A stretch of 64,000 bases of DNA from Bradyrhizobium sp. 195 (GTDB lineage Bacteria; Pseudomonadota; Alphaproteobacteria; Rhizobiales; Xanthobacteraceae). Below the pieces are notes generated by a model that did not search any database, had not been told where the DNA came from, and was given only the letters and a program-made list of their open reading frames with translations. Each line of letters begins with the position of its first letter. Position 1 is the stretch's first letter. The stretch lies in assembly GCF_023101665.1 (NCBI RefSeq), contig NZ_CP082161.1:4650001-4714000 (forward strand). The letters are read 5' to 3'. A program made the position numbers and the translations under genes. Positions 9,752-18,129 of this stretch are shown in pieces.

Positions 9752-10609
9752 TCAGGCTTTCTTCCGCGCGATCCCCGCCGCAAACGCCTTCAGCAGCCCC
9801 GCGTCCACCGCCTCGCCCTGCGCATCCTCAGCGAGATGCTCGAACCACTTTGCAAACCCCTCGTAGATCTGGCTGGCCGGATGATCCGGGCCAAGGAAGC
9901 CGGAAATCTCCCGCATCTCCGCGACCCAGCGATAGGCCTTCGGGATCATGTCCGGCAGCGCGACTTCGAGCCGGGCGAGGACCGCGGGCTGGCTCAGTGC
10001 CAATTCGTCGCGCAGCGCATCGGCCGCGCCCGCTTTCGTCGCCGCGACCACCATGGCCGAGCCGATGCCGGCGAGGCCCTTGACGATCCCGGCGTAGGAC
10101 ATCTTCAGCGCGGAGGCCGCGCCGACCGGGCCTTCGACGATCCGCACGTCGAGGCCAAGATCCTTCAGCACCGCAACGTCTTTGGCGTGCTCGCCGGACA
10201 TGTAGAAGGCCGGGCTTTTGCCGCCTGGCTGCGGCGGAAATCCGATGATGCCGCCATCGACGAACGGGGCCTGCGCCGAGCCGATGATCTCCTCGATCCG
10301 CAACACGGTGTCGACGTTGATGGCGTTGCAATCGACCACGACCGGCTTCTTCTCGCGCCTGACGAGCAGCGACGCCAGCCGTTCAGCCAGCGCGACGGCT
10401 TCGCCCGGCGGCACGATCGAAAGAATGATGTCGGCACCTGCGATTGCATCGTCATCGGCGCCGACCATGCCGGCGTCGGCTGCGCGCTTGCGCGTTGCCT
10501 CGCTGCGTCCCTTCAATGACGTCAGCACGCGCGCACCATGTTCGCTGAGGCGGCGGGCGACGGCGCTGCCCATGGCGCCGGGCGCGAGGATCGCAATGGT
10601 TTTGGACAT
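9752..10609 (-). CDS. NAD(P)-dependent dehydrogenase, DUF1932 family
   Basis: A 285-residue protein with an N-terminal Rossmann fold (TIAILAPGAMGSAVARRLSE) of the 6-phosphogluconate/beta-hydroxyacid dehydrogenase type and a helical C-terminal domain of the DUF1932 kind (YAGIVKGLAGIGSAMVVAATKAG). The beta-hydroxyacid family Lys lies in the second domain. I chose the ATG at 10609, because the Rossmann strand begins right after it and GGAG stands seven bases upstream; a longer reading adds 29 residues of low-complexity sequence. The substrate cannot be told from sequence; related proteins act on hydroxy acids or imines. Confidence 0.85.
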   Translation of the reverse strand: MSKTIAILAPGAMGSAVARRLSEHGARVLTSLKGRSEATRKRAADAGMVGADDDAIAGADIILSIVPPGEAVALAERLASLLVRREKKPVVVDCNAINVDTVLRIEEIIGSAQAPFVDGGIIGFPPQPGGKSPAFYMSGEHAKDVAVLKDLGLDVRIVEGPVGAASALKMSYAGIVKGLAGIGSAMVVAATKAGAADALRDELALSQPAVLARLEVALPDMIPKAYRWVAEMREISGFLGPDHPASQIYEGFAKWFEHLAEDAQGEAVDAGLLKAFAAGIARKKA

Positions 10610-10713
10610 TATGCACTCCAGGTCGATCGCCGAGCGAAGCGCTCGGCTCGACAGGAGACTAGCAGAGGATGCCAGCGCGCGCGTGACCGACGCCATCCCG
10701 CGGCGGAATGGCC

Positions 10714-11484
10714 CTACTCCACCTTCGCAGGCTCGGGCTGAAGCGCCGAGGCATTGGCGATACGCGCGGCATTCGCGACGCCCGCGAGCGCCGCGGCCTT
10801 TTTCGGATCAGGCGCTGAACCTGGCTGCACCACACCGGCCGACATGATCAGCGTCGCCGCGTCTTCGGCGGTGAGATCGACTTCGATGATCTTGCTCTTC
10901 GGGACATAAAAGAAGAAGCCGGTGGTCGGGTTCGGCGAGCATGGCAGGAACACCGAGACGTGCTCCTCCTGCCCCGGCAGGTTGCGCGCGATGTCCTCGT
11001 TCGGCGATTGCGAGATCAGCACGATCGACCACATGCCCGGCGAAGGAAACTCGACCAGGCCGACTTTGCGGAAGCTCGAGCCCTTGCCCGAGAACAGCGT
11101 CTCGAACACCTGCTTCAGGCCGCGATAGATCGCGCGCACGGCCGGGATCCGGCCGAGGAACGTTTCGCCGACGTCGACCAGCGTCCGGCCGATCAGATTG
11201 GCCGCGAGAAAGCCGACCAGCGTCAGCGTGAAGAACGCGACAACCAGTCCCCAGCCGGGAATGACGTACGGCAGATAGGTTTCCGGCCGGTAGGCGAGCG
11301 GGACGAACGGCCGCACCACGCCATCGACCCAGGTGACGAACCACCAGACCAGGTACAGCGTGATTGCAATCGGCCCTGTGACGACGAGGCCGGTCAGAAA
11401 ATAATTGCGGAAGCGGCCCATCAGGCCGGTATGCGGTTCCGGCAGGGGATCAAGAGGCGCAGGCGCATCGTCGCGGGGGGTCAT
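10714..11484 (-). CDS. DUF502 family inner-membrane protein
   Basis: A 256-residue membrane protein. Two hydrophobic segments near the N-terminus (YFLTGLVVTGPIAITLYLVW, then VIPGWGLVVAFFTLTLVGFL) are followed by the DUF502 core GRIPAVRAIYRGLKQVFETL and the FPSPGMWSIVLISQ and LPCSPNPTTGFFFYVP segments. It ends in an Ala/Pro-rich tail. I preferred the ATG at 11484 over one nine codons upstream because the shorter form begins directly before the Pro-rich cytoplasmic tail. The biochemical role of the family is unknown. The next gene on the strand, glmS, lies upstream across a gap and is probably separate. Confidence 0.9.
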   Translation of the reverse strand: MTPRDDAPAPLDPLPEPHTGLMGRFRNYFLTGLVVTGPIAITLYLVWWFVTWVDGVVRPFVPLAYRPETYLPYVIPGWGLVVAFFTLTLVGFLAANLIGRTLVDVGETFLGRIPAVRAIYRGLKQVFETLFSGKGSSFRKVGLVEFPSPGMWSIVLISQSPNEDIARNLPGQEEHVSVFLPCSPNPTTGFFFYVPKSKIIEVDLTAEDAATLIMSAGVVQPGSAPDPKKAAALAGVANAARIANASALQPEPAKVE

Positions 11485-11568
11485 TCGGGTTCCAAGTCGG
11501 TCGCAGCACACAAGCTAGGTTCTTCTTGCAGGTTTTGGAAGACCGCGACCGGTTGATATCCCCTCCGC

Positions 11569-13395
11569 CTATTCCACGGTCACCGATTTCGCGAGGTTAC
11601 GCGGCTGGTCGACGTCGGTGCCCATGACGACAGCGGTGTGATAGGCGAGCAGCTGCACGGGGACGGCATAAACCATCGGGGTAAAGGCCGCCGCCATATC
11701 AGGCATGACGATGGTGACGAGGGATTCGACGGTCGCCTCTTCCGCGCCCTTCGCGTCCGTCATCAGGATGATGTTGCCGCCGCGGGCGGCGACCTCCTGC
11801 ATGTTGGAGACCGTCTTTTCGAACACCCGATCATGAGGCGCGATGACGACGACCGGCATGGTCTCGTCGATCAGCGCGATCGGCCCGTGCTTGAGCTCAC
11901 CGGCCGCATAGCCCTCGGCGTGGATGTAGGAAATCTCTTTCAGCTTCAGCGCGCCTTCGAGCGCGAGCGGAAAGCTGGTGCCGCGGCCCAGATAGAGCAC
12001 GTCGCTCGACTTGGCGATCCGGTGCGCCAGCTTTTCGATCTGGAGCTCGGTGGTGAGCGCATCCGCCATCAGGCGCGGCACCTCGACCAGGCCGTGAACC
12101 AGCTTGGTCTCGTCCTCGTCGGACAATTCGCCTCTGGCCTTGCCGGCCGCGATCGCGAGGTTTGCCAGCACCATGAGCTGACAGGTGAAGGCCTTGGTCG
12201 AGGCGACGCCGATCTCAGGGCCGGCCAGCGTTTGCAGCACGGTCTCGCTTTCGCGCGCGATCGTCGAAGTCGGTACGTTGACGACGGCGATCGTGTGCAC
12301 GCCCTCGGCCTTGGCATAGCGCAGTGCCGCCAGCGTGTCGGCGGTCTCGCCCGACTGCGAGATGAAGATGGCCAGATCGCCCTTGCGCAAGGGCGCCTCG
12401 CGGTAGCGGAATTCGGAGGCGACATCGACCTCGACCGGCAGGCGCGCAAAGCGCTCGAACCAGTATTTTGCAACGTAGCCGGCATAGCTCGCGGTGCCGC
12501 AGGCCGTGATGTTGATGCGCTGGATATTCTTGAAATCGAAGGGCAGCTTGACCGGCAGCGAGACGCGCTCGGTGGCCATGTCGACGTACCGCGCCAGCGT
12601 ATGGCCGACCACTTCCGGCTGCTCGTGGATCTCCTTGGCCATGAAGTGGCGGTAATTGGCCTTGTCGACCAGCGAGGTCGAGGCGGCGTGCCTGATCTTG
12701 TCGCGCTGGACGGCGTGGCCGTCCTTATCGAAGATCGTTGCGCTCTTGCGCGTCAGCACGACCCAGTCACCGTCCTCGAGATAGCTGATCGTGTCGGTGA
12801 ACGGGCCGAGCGCGATGGCATCCGAGCCGAGATACATCTCGCCGTCGCCATAGCCGATCGCGAGCGGCGGGCCGTTGCGGGCGCCGATCAGCAGATCGTC
12901 GTCGCCGGCGAAGATGAAGCCGAGCGCAAAGGCGCCGCGCAAGCGCCCCAGCGCCAGCTTGACGGCTTCGACCGGCTTGTTGCCGCGCGTGAGCAAATTG
13001 TCGACGAGATGCAGCACGATCTCGGTGTCGGTCTCGGTGTGGAACACCGCGCCCTTCTTCTCGAGCTCCTCGCGCAGCTCACGGAAGTTCTCGATGATGC
13101 CGTTGTGGACCACGGCGACGCGCTCGGTCGCATGCGGATGGGCGTTGTTGACGGTCGGCTTGCCGTGGGTCGCCCAGCGGGTGTGGCCGATGCCGGTCGT
13201 GCCCTTGAGCGGCTCGGCTTCCAGCCGCTTCTCCAGATTCTTCAGCTTGCCTTCGGCGCGACGGCGCTCGAGATGCTTGCCTTCGAGCGTGGCGACGCCC
13301 GCCGAGTCGTAGCCGCGATATTCAAGCCGTTTGAGCGAATCCACCAGCTGCTCTGCAACCGGTTCGCGCCCGAGAATGCCGACAATCCCGCACAT
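11569..13395 (-). CDS. glmS: Glutamine-fructose-6-phosphate aminotransferase (isomerizing)
   Basis: GlmS makes glucosamine-6-phosphate from fructose-6-phosphate and glutamine, the first committed step to UDP-GlcNAc for peptidoglycan and lipopolysaccharide. The start at 13395 is fixed by the MCGIVGILG motif, whose Cys becomes the N-terminal nucleophile; this gives 608 residues, the usual length. The glutaminase domain (GHTRWATHGKP) is followed by two SIS domains (ISQSGETADTLAALRYA, STKAFTCQLMVL, YLGRGTSFPLALEGALKLKE). The C-terminal DQPRNLAKSVTVE is canonical. glmU lies about 600 bases upstream on the same strand with a small opposite-strand gene between, so a shared operon is not obvious. Confidence 0.98.
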   Translation of the reverse strand: MCGIVGILGREPVAEQLVDSLKRLEYRGYDSAGVATLEGKHLERRRAEGKLKNLEKRLEAEPLKGTTGIGHTRWATHGKPTVNNAHPHATERVAVVHNGIIENFRELREELEKKGAVFHTETDTEIVLHLVDNLLTRGNKPVEAVKLALGRLRGAFALGFIFAGDDDLLIGARNGPPLAIGYGDGEMYLGSDAIALGPFTDTISYLEDGDWVVLTRKSATIFDKDGHAVQRDKIRHAASTSLVDKANYRHFMAKEIHEQPEVVGHTLARYVDMATERVSLPVKLPFDFKNIQRINITACGTASYAGYVAKYWFERFARLPVEVDVASEFRYREAPLRKGDLAIFISQSGETADTLAALRYAKAEGVHTIAVVNVPTSTIARESETVLQTLAGPEIGVASTKAFTCQLMVLANLAIAAGKARGELSDEDETKLVHGLVEVPRLMADALTTELQIEKLAHRIAKSSDVLYLGRGTSFPLALEGALKLKEISYIHAEGYAAGELKHGPIALIDETMPVVVIAPHDRVFEKTVSNMQEVAARGGNIILMTDAKGAEEATVESLVTIVMPDMAAAFTPMVYAVPVQLLAYHTAVVMGTDVDQPRNLAKSVTVE

Positions 13396-13610
13396 GCGGA
13401 TCACTATCCCCCAAATCGTCGAAAAATCGCCTAAACGACGCGCTCGGTTTTTAGCGAAGTTCCTAGGGAACCATATACTCAATAATTATTGCGGATTGAG
13501 ACAGCAAGGACCGCAACCCGGGCTTAGCCTGCGTCGAATTGGCCGGCGTTAACCCGCGCGCGTTAACTTGTTGTCAATATGTTTGGCCAACGATTCCGCG
13601 CCAGGAGAGT

Positions 13611-13835
13611 ATGGCCATGAAAGGCTCGTCCGACCGTAAAGGTCTATCGCCGATGTACCTGCGCGCCAGCGAGACCACGGGCACGCACTTGGCACATTGG
13701 CCACCGCCGCAGCGCGGCAAGGAAAGCAAGCCCCTCTTCATCAAGCACTCCGAAGGCGAGCCGGCCAAGCGCGCCAAGCCACGCGGCTGGCGTCTCACCC
13801 GCGCGATCTTCTCCGAATTCGCCGACGACGAGTAG
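13611..13835 (+). CDS. Small basic protein of unknown function
   Basis: A 74-residue, Lys/Arg/Pro-rich soluble protein without a signal peptide or membrane segment. It begins after a clear AGGAG; two ATGs, at 13611 and 13617, are possible and differ by two residues. It contains HLAHWPPPQRGK and ends GWRLTRAIFSEFADDE. It sits on the plus strand between glmU and glmS, which are both on the minus strand, so it has its own promoter in the glmS upstream region. I do not recognise the family; similar small proteins are common in Bradyrhizobium, from memory. Confidence 0.6.
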   Translation: MAMKGSSDRKGLSPMYLRASETTGTHLAHWPPPQRGKESKPLFIKHSEGEPAKRAKPRGWRLTRAIFSEFADDE

Positions 13836-13904
13836 CCGCGACGAAGACCCTCGTGGCGAGGAGCGCGAAGCTCGAACCATGAAGGCCCGCCTCTCCCCTG
13901 CGGC

Positions 13905-13955
13905 CACCCTTCGAGAGACACGCCCGCTTCCAAAGGGCCCCCAGGATGAGGGCGG
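13905..13955. repeat. Diverged palindromic repeat (CTTCGAGA/AGGATGAGG type)
   Basis: CCACCCTTCGAGA is followed by GCCCGCTTCCAAAGGGC and CCCAGGATGAGGG. This looks like a decayed copy of a further intergenic repeat family known from Bradyrhizobium genomes. It fills part of the gap between the small gene ending at 13835 and glmU ending at 13979, which are convergent. Confidence 0.45.
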
Positions 13956-13978
13956 AGGATGCTGCGACACAATAGAGC

Positions 13979-15334
13979 TTACTTCTCCGGCTTCTTCCCG
14001 CCCGTCTTCATCTCGCGATAGCGCACAGCGCCTCCTTCCCTGATGGTCTGCTGGTTGCGCTCGAGCGCCATGGCATCGTCAGGCACGTCACGGGTGATCA
14101 CCGAGCCGGAGCCGATATAGGCGCCGTTGCCGATCTTCACGGGGGCGACCAGCGAGGAGTTGGTGCCGACGAAGGCGCCTTGCCCGATGATCGTTTTGTG
14201 CTTCTTGAAGCCATCGTAGTTGCAGGTGATGGTGCCGGCGCCGATGTTGGAGTTGGCGCCGACGGTGGCATCGCCGATGTAGGACAGGTGATTGACCTTG
14301 ACGCCGGCCTCCAGCGTCGCCGCCTTGGTCTCCACGAAATTGCCGATGCGCGCGCCATCGCCGAGCGAGGTGCCGGGCCGCAGCCGCGCATAGGGGCCGA
14401 TCGAGACGTTCTTGCCGAGCGTGGTCTGCACGATATGCGAGAAGGAATGGATCACCGTGCCGTCGGCGATCGACACGCCGGGGCCGATCACCACGAACGG
14501 CTCGATGGTCACGTCCTTGCCGAACACGGTATCGGCGGCGAGATAAACGGTTTCAGGGGCGATCAGCGTGACGCCGGCCTCCATCGCCGCTTTCCGCAGG
14601 CGCGCCTGCATGACGGCTTCTGCCTCGGCGAGCTGTGCCTTGGTGTTGATGCCGCGTACCTCGTCCTCGCTGGTCTCGATCACCACGGACTCCCATCCCT
14701 GCTTGCGGACGATTTCGACCGCGTCCGTCAGATAATATTCGCCCTTGGAATTGGCATTGCCGATTTGCCCGAGGATTTGAAGCGCGCGGCGGCCGTCGAT
14801 CGCCATCACGCCGGCATTGCACAAATCGATCTTGCGCTCCTCAGTGCTCGCATCGGCCTGCTCGCGGATCGCGACCAGGCGTTCGCCCTCGACGATGAAA
14901 CGGCCATAGCCGGTGGGATCGGCGGCGCGGAAGCCGAGCGCGGCAATCGCAGCGCCCCTGGCGAGCGGCGCGCGCAGCCGCGCCAAGGTCTCGGCCGAGA
15001 TCAGCGGCGTGTCGCCAAAGGCAATCAGGAGATCGTCGACGCCGCGTCCGATCGCCTCACGCGCCGCCAGCACCGCATGCGCGGTGCCGAGTCGCTCGGC
15101 CTGCACGAAGGTGAGCGCATCGGGCCTGATGCGCTTCGCCTCGTCCGCGACCGCCTCGTGGTCGGGGCCGATCACGACTGCGAGCGAGGTACCGGTTCCC
15201 TTGGGTGCCGCGGCGAGCACGTGGGCAAGCAGCGTTTGCTGAGCTACCGGATGCAGCACTTTGGGCAGGCTCGATCGCATGCGCGTGCCTTCGCCGGCGG
15301 CGAGCACGATCGTGAGGCTGGAACGGGCGGTCAT
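13979..15334 (-). CDS. glmU: Bifunctional GlcNAc-1-P uridyltransferase / GlcN-1-P acetyltransferase
   Basis: GlmU carries out the last two steps of UDP-GlcNAc synthesis in the cytoplasm. The 451-residue protein starts with the nucleotidyltransferase signature [20 protein letters not shown] and includes [14 protein letters not shown]. The C-terminal half is a left-handed beta helix of hexapeptide repeats, with [21 protein letters not shown] and [13 protein letters not shown], the acetyltransferase active-site region. It ends in a Lys-rich tail. Together with glmS downstream it accounts for most of the amino-sugar pathway. Confidence 0.98.
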   Translation of the reverse strand: MTARSSLTIVLAAGEGTRMRSSLPKVLHPVAQQTLLAHVLAAAPKGTGTSLAVVIGPDHEAVADEAKRIRPDALTFVQAERLGTAHAVLAAREAIGRGVDDLLIAFGDTPLISAETLARLRAPLARGAAIAALGFRAADPTGYGRFIVEGERLVAIREQADASTEERKIDLCNAGVMAIDGRRALQILGQIGNANSKGEYYLTDAVEIVRKQGWESVVIETSEDEVRGINTKAQLAEAEAVMQARLRKAAMEAGVTLIAPETVYLAADTVFGKDVTIEPFVVIGPGVSIADGTVIHSFSHIVQTTLGKNVSIGPYARLRPGTSLGDGARIGNFVETKAATLEAGVKVNHLSYIGDATVGANSNIGAGTITCNYDGFKKHKTIIGQGAFVGTNSSLVAPVKIGNGAYIGSGSVITRDVPDDAMALERNQQTIREGGAVRYREMKTGGKKPEK

Positions 15335-15501
15335 CGAAATCCTGTCAGATACTGCATCAATTGGCGCGACGGGCGGCGGAATCCTGAAAAGCTCTCGTCT
15401 TGCTACCCCCGCAAACGCCCGGAATTCAAGTGCGATGGGGTTTTCCTGTTAATGTTCCCTGGCTGATTCGGGGAAGCTTCGGGGCTGGGCACTTAACGTT
15501 C

Positions 15502-16851
15502 ATGGCAAAGGATTCCGACCCACTGGCGGATGCCTTCGGCACCAAGGAGACCGGCGGGCTGTTCTCCGGACTTGTGGCCGAGGAAAGCGCGTTCGACCGC
15601 CGCATGATGTGGCGGCTGGGCTCGTGGGGCGTGGCGGCCGTGGGCGCCGTCACCATCGCGGTGATCGCCAGCCAGGCCGGGCTCGGCTGGCGGCGCGACC
15701 AGGTTGCCTCTGCCGATCTTGCGCGCCAGGCCGACCGGCTCCAGATGCTGACCAAGGAGAGCCAGAACGAGGCCCGCCGCCTCGCCGCCGCCATCGAGAC
15801 GCTGAACGGCGATCGCGACCGGCTCTATTCGCGCGTCACCGTGCTGGAGCAAGGGCTCGATTCCGTCACCGGCGCCATCGCCAAGCAGACCACCCCGCCG
15901 CCACAGGCCGGCAAGGATGCCGCGCCTGCCGCCCCCAGCGTCGCGCCGGTCGCTTCGACGCCCGCCGCCGCCGGCGACAAGCCGCGCACCGAGGCCGCCA
16001 AGGACACGTCCAAGGATTCTGCAAAGGAGCCGCCGAGCCCGCCGCCGCAGACGGCGGCCGCCGCATCGCTCGTGCAGCAATCGCCGGCCATGAATTCGGC
16101 GTTGCCGACCATTCCGCTGGTGCCGTCCAAGTCGATCATGGCGCCGCCAGATCCGGCTGCATCAAAATTGATTCAGCCCGAGACGATCGAGAAGGCCGCG
16201 GAGAAGAAGGCCGAGCCGGCGCCCGCCCCGACCGAAGTCGTCGCCACAGCCGCAAAGCCACCGGAAACAGCCGAGAGCGAATCCCCCGCGATCGCGGTTC
16301 AGCAGACGCGTTTCGCGATCGATCTCGGCGGCGCCAATTCGATCGACGGCCTGCGCGCACTCTGGCGCGGCGTGACCAAATCCAATCCGGATGTCGCAGC
16401 GCTGCGGCCGATCATCATGATCAAGGAAGGCGCCGCCGGGCTCGGCATGCAGCTCCGCCTCGGTGCCGGCCCCCTCGTCAACGCCGCCGCCGCCGCAAAA
16501 TTCTGCGCGAGCCTCGCCGAGAACGAGCGTCACTGCGAAACCACCGTCTTCGACGGCCAGCGCCTGTCGATGCGCGGCTCGGAAAAGACGCAAGACAAGG
16601 GACAAGAGAAGTCTCAAGACAGGGTTCAGGAGAAGACCTCAGAGAAGAACCAGGACGCGGTCCCGCAGGCCGAAACCGCCCCCGCGCCCAGCGCAAAGCC
16701 CGAGAAGCCGCAGCGCCGCCGCAGCTACTCGTCAAAGCGCTCGAAGCGCGAGGAGCCCGCGCCCGCCCCTGCGGCGCAGCCGGCGCCAGCGAAGCCAGAG
16801 GCCGCGTCGACCTCCGCGGGATCGACATTGTCCTCGTTCTTCAGACGATAG
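15502..16851 (+). CDS. Membrane-anchored coiled-coil protein with possible SPOR-like C-terminal domain
   Basis: A 449-residue protein with a short cytoplasmic N-terminus, one membrane segment near residues 42-60 (GVAAVGAVTIAVIASQAGLG), a coiled-coil stretch (about residues 70-125), a long Ala/Pro/Lys-rich linker, and a small folded region around 270-355 with LRALWRGVTK, GLGMQLRLGAGPL and AAKFCASLAENERHC. That last region resembles the fold pattern of SPOR or other small septal domains, but I cannot confirm it. A second low-complexity Lys/Glu/Gln region follows. The layout suggests a periplasmic envelope protein. Start chosen at the ATG before KDSDPLADAFG; a longer frame adds 34 atypical residues. 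Confidence 0.65.
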   Translation: MAKDSDPLADAFGTKETGGLFSGLVAEESAFDRRMMWRLGSWGVAAVGAVTIAVIASQAGLGWRRDQVASADLARQADRLQMLTKESQNEARRLAAAIETLNGDRDRLYSRVTVLEQGLDSVTGAIAKQTTPPPQAGKDAAPAAPSVAPVASTPAAAGDKPRTEAAKDTSKDSAKEPPSPPPQTAAAASLVQQSPAMNSALPTIPLVPSKSIMAPPDPAASKLIQPETIEKAAEKKAEPAPAPTEVVATAAKPPETAESESPAIAVQQTRFAIDLGGANSIDGLRALWRGVTKSNPDVAALRPIIMIKEGAAGLGMQLRLGAGPLVNAAAAAKFCASLAENERHCETTVFDGQRLSMRGSEKTQDKGQEKSQDRVQEKTSEKNQDAVPQAETAPAPSAKPEKPQRRRSYSSKRSKREEPAPAPAAQPAPAKPEAASTSAGSTLSSFFRR

Positions 16852-16987
16852 GGCGCGGCCCTATCTGGGCGGAAGCTGCTTGCATGCGGCGATCGGACGC
16901 TTGGACCTGAGCTGCCCTTTCGCAGCAGATTTGCGTTCATTCACAACGCGCTCCAAGCGTCGACCCTTCCACAACTCGCGGAATTTG

Positions 16988-17428
16988 ATGAACGAACTGG
17001 ATGATGTGCTGAGGCTTCTCGTCGCGGCGGGTACGGGCCTCCTGATCGGCATCGACCGCGACATGAATGACAAGCCGGTGGGAATGCGAACCCTGTCGCT
17101 GGTCGCCCTCGGCTCCGCGCTGGTCTCGATCTCCGTGATCGAGTTCCAGAACTTGCGGGACCACCCGGATGCGATCTCCCGGGTCATTCAGGGCGTCGTT
17201 GCCGGCGTGCTGACCGGCGTCGGCTTCATCGGCGCAGGCGTCATCCTGCACGATGCCAAGGCGAAGACCGTTCACGGCCTCACGACTGCGGCGACCGTGT
17301 GGATTGCGGCAGGGCTCGGAATTGCCTGCGCGCTGGGAGCCTGGCTGCTGGTCGCCGCCGCAATCGCGGTCACGTTGCTCGTGCTGTTCGTTCTCGGCTG
17401 GGTCGAGCGCCGGCTGGGACTGAAATAG
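16988..17428 (+). CDS. MgtC/SapB family membrane protein
   Basis: A 146-residue membrane protein with four hydrophobic segments. It carries the family signature: LVAAGTGLLIGIDRD, then GMRTLSLVALGSALVS, VVAGVLTGVGFIGAGVILHD and VHGLTTAATVWIAAGLGIAC. MgtC-type proteins are linked to magnesium-limited growth and, in pathogens, to inhibition of F-ATPase; here only the family is certain. The start ATG lies inside a longer open frame whose upstream part is shadow of the preceding gene. It stands as a single gene 136 bases after the coiled-coil protein. Confidence 0.92.
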   Translation: MNELDDVLRLLVAAGTGLLIGIDRDMNDKPVGMRTLSLVALGSALVSISVIEFQNLRDHPDAISRVIQGVVAGVLTGVGFIGAGVILHDAKAKTVHGLTTAATVWIAAGLGIACALGAWLLVAAAIAVTLLVLFVLGWVERRLGLK

Positions 17429-17514
17429 CCGCTGAGGCTCAGTCTGTACCAAATGATACGATCAAGGCCGACATAACTCGGCAGTATCCGCGACGGATTT
17501 GATTCGGAGCGGAG

Positions 17515-17676
17515 ATGATGGAGGCGAAGTTTCTGCGAGAGCAACTCGCGTTGGTGCGCGAACTGGCCGAACGGGCGGATCCCTATATCAAGCAGCGATT
17601 GCTTGCATTAGCCGACAAGTATGAGCGTCGGCTGGCCGCACAGAGCCGGCAGACGCAAGAACGCTCCCAGGGTTGA
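17515..17676 (+). CDS. Small helical protein of 53 residues
   Basis: A short open frame with a strong ribosome-binding site (GGAGCGGAG) just before two adjacent ATG codons. It encodes a charged, probably all-helical peptide: MMEAKFLREQLALVRELAER, then DPYIKQRLLALADKYERRL and a Gln/Arg-rich tail. The DPxxKxRLLxLAxxYERR pattern recurs in small Bradyrhizobium proteins from memory, but no function is known. It is too short for routine gene calling. It lies between the MgtC-like gene and a small membrane protein gene, all on the plus strand. Confidence 0.65.
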   Translation: MMEAKFLREQLALVRELAERADPYIKQRLLALADKYERRLAAQSRQTQERSQG

Positions 17677-17748
17677 CAGTTCACTGGTCGTACAGAAACT
17701 TCCGCCTCCCCTGTTGCCCCGTTCCGCCATCCCGACCATATTGCCCCC

Positions 17749-18129
17749 ATGACAAAAAAGCCCTTCCGCCTCACGCCCTACCAGGTGCAGTTCCTGCTCG
17801 TCGTCGGTTTCGTCACCGTCGGCTGTGCGCTCTACGTGCGCTATCTCGCGATCGAGTTCTCGCAGGTCGCCCTCGCCTGTGACGCCGGGCTTCAGACGCT
17901 GGTCTGCAAGGCGCGGTCCGTCTCGACCGTGCTGTTCAAGAATTCGGTGTTCGGCATCGTCGCGCTGGTGGTTGCGACGCTGAACCTGATGCGGCCATCG
18001 ATCGTGCTGCTCACCGTCGGCATCATCGCCGCCGGCCTCGGCATCGTGCTCTACAATGTCGTGCTGTCGGGCCTGGCGATCGGCCTGTTCATTCTTGGAT
18101 TTGCTCGGCCCGCGCCCGCCACAGCGTGA
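17749..18129 (+). CDS. Small integral membrane protein
   Basis: A 126-residue protein with three to four hydrophobic segments: QFLLVVGFVTVGCALYVRYL, SVFGIVALVVATLNLM, IVLLTVGIIAAGLGIVLYN and GLAIGLFILGF. Cys residues at about 45 and 53 (LACDAGLQTLVCKA) may form a disulfide in the loop facing the periplasm. Its last 41 bases overlap the 3' end of ndvC on the opposite strand, so the two genes converge. I do not recognise a function. Position next to the glucan genes may be coincidental. Confidence 0.75.
   Translation: MTKKPFRLTPYQVQFLLVVGFVTVGCALYVRYLAIEFSQVALACDAGLQTLVCKARSVSTVLFKNSVFGIVALVVATLNLMRPSIVLLTVGIIAAGLGIVLYNVVLSGLAIGLFILGFARPAPATA

Noticed and set aside
13396..13610. Possible glmS ribozyme/riboswitch upstream of glmS
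   Set aside because: No recognisable glmS ribozyme core; this element is known mainly in Gram-positives. A GTTCC-TAG-GGAAC dyad near 13454 is too short to interpret.
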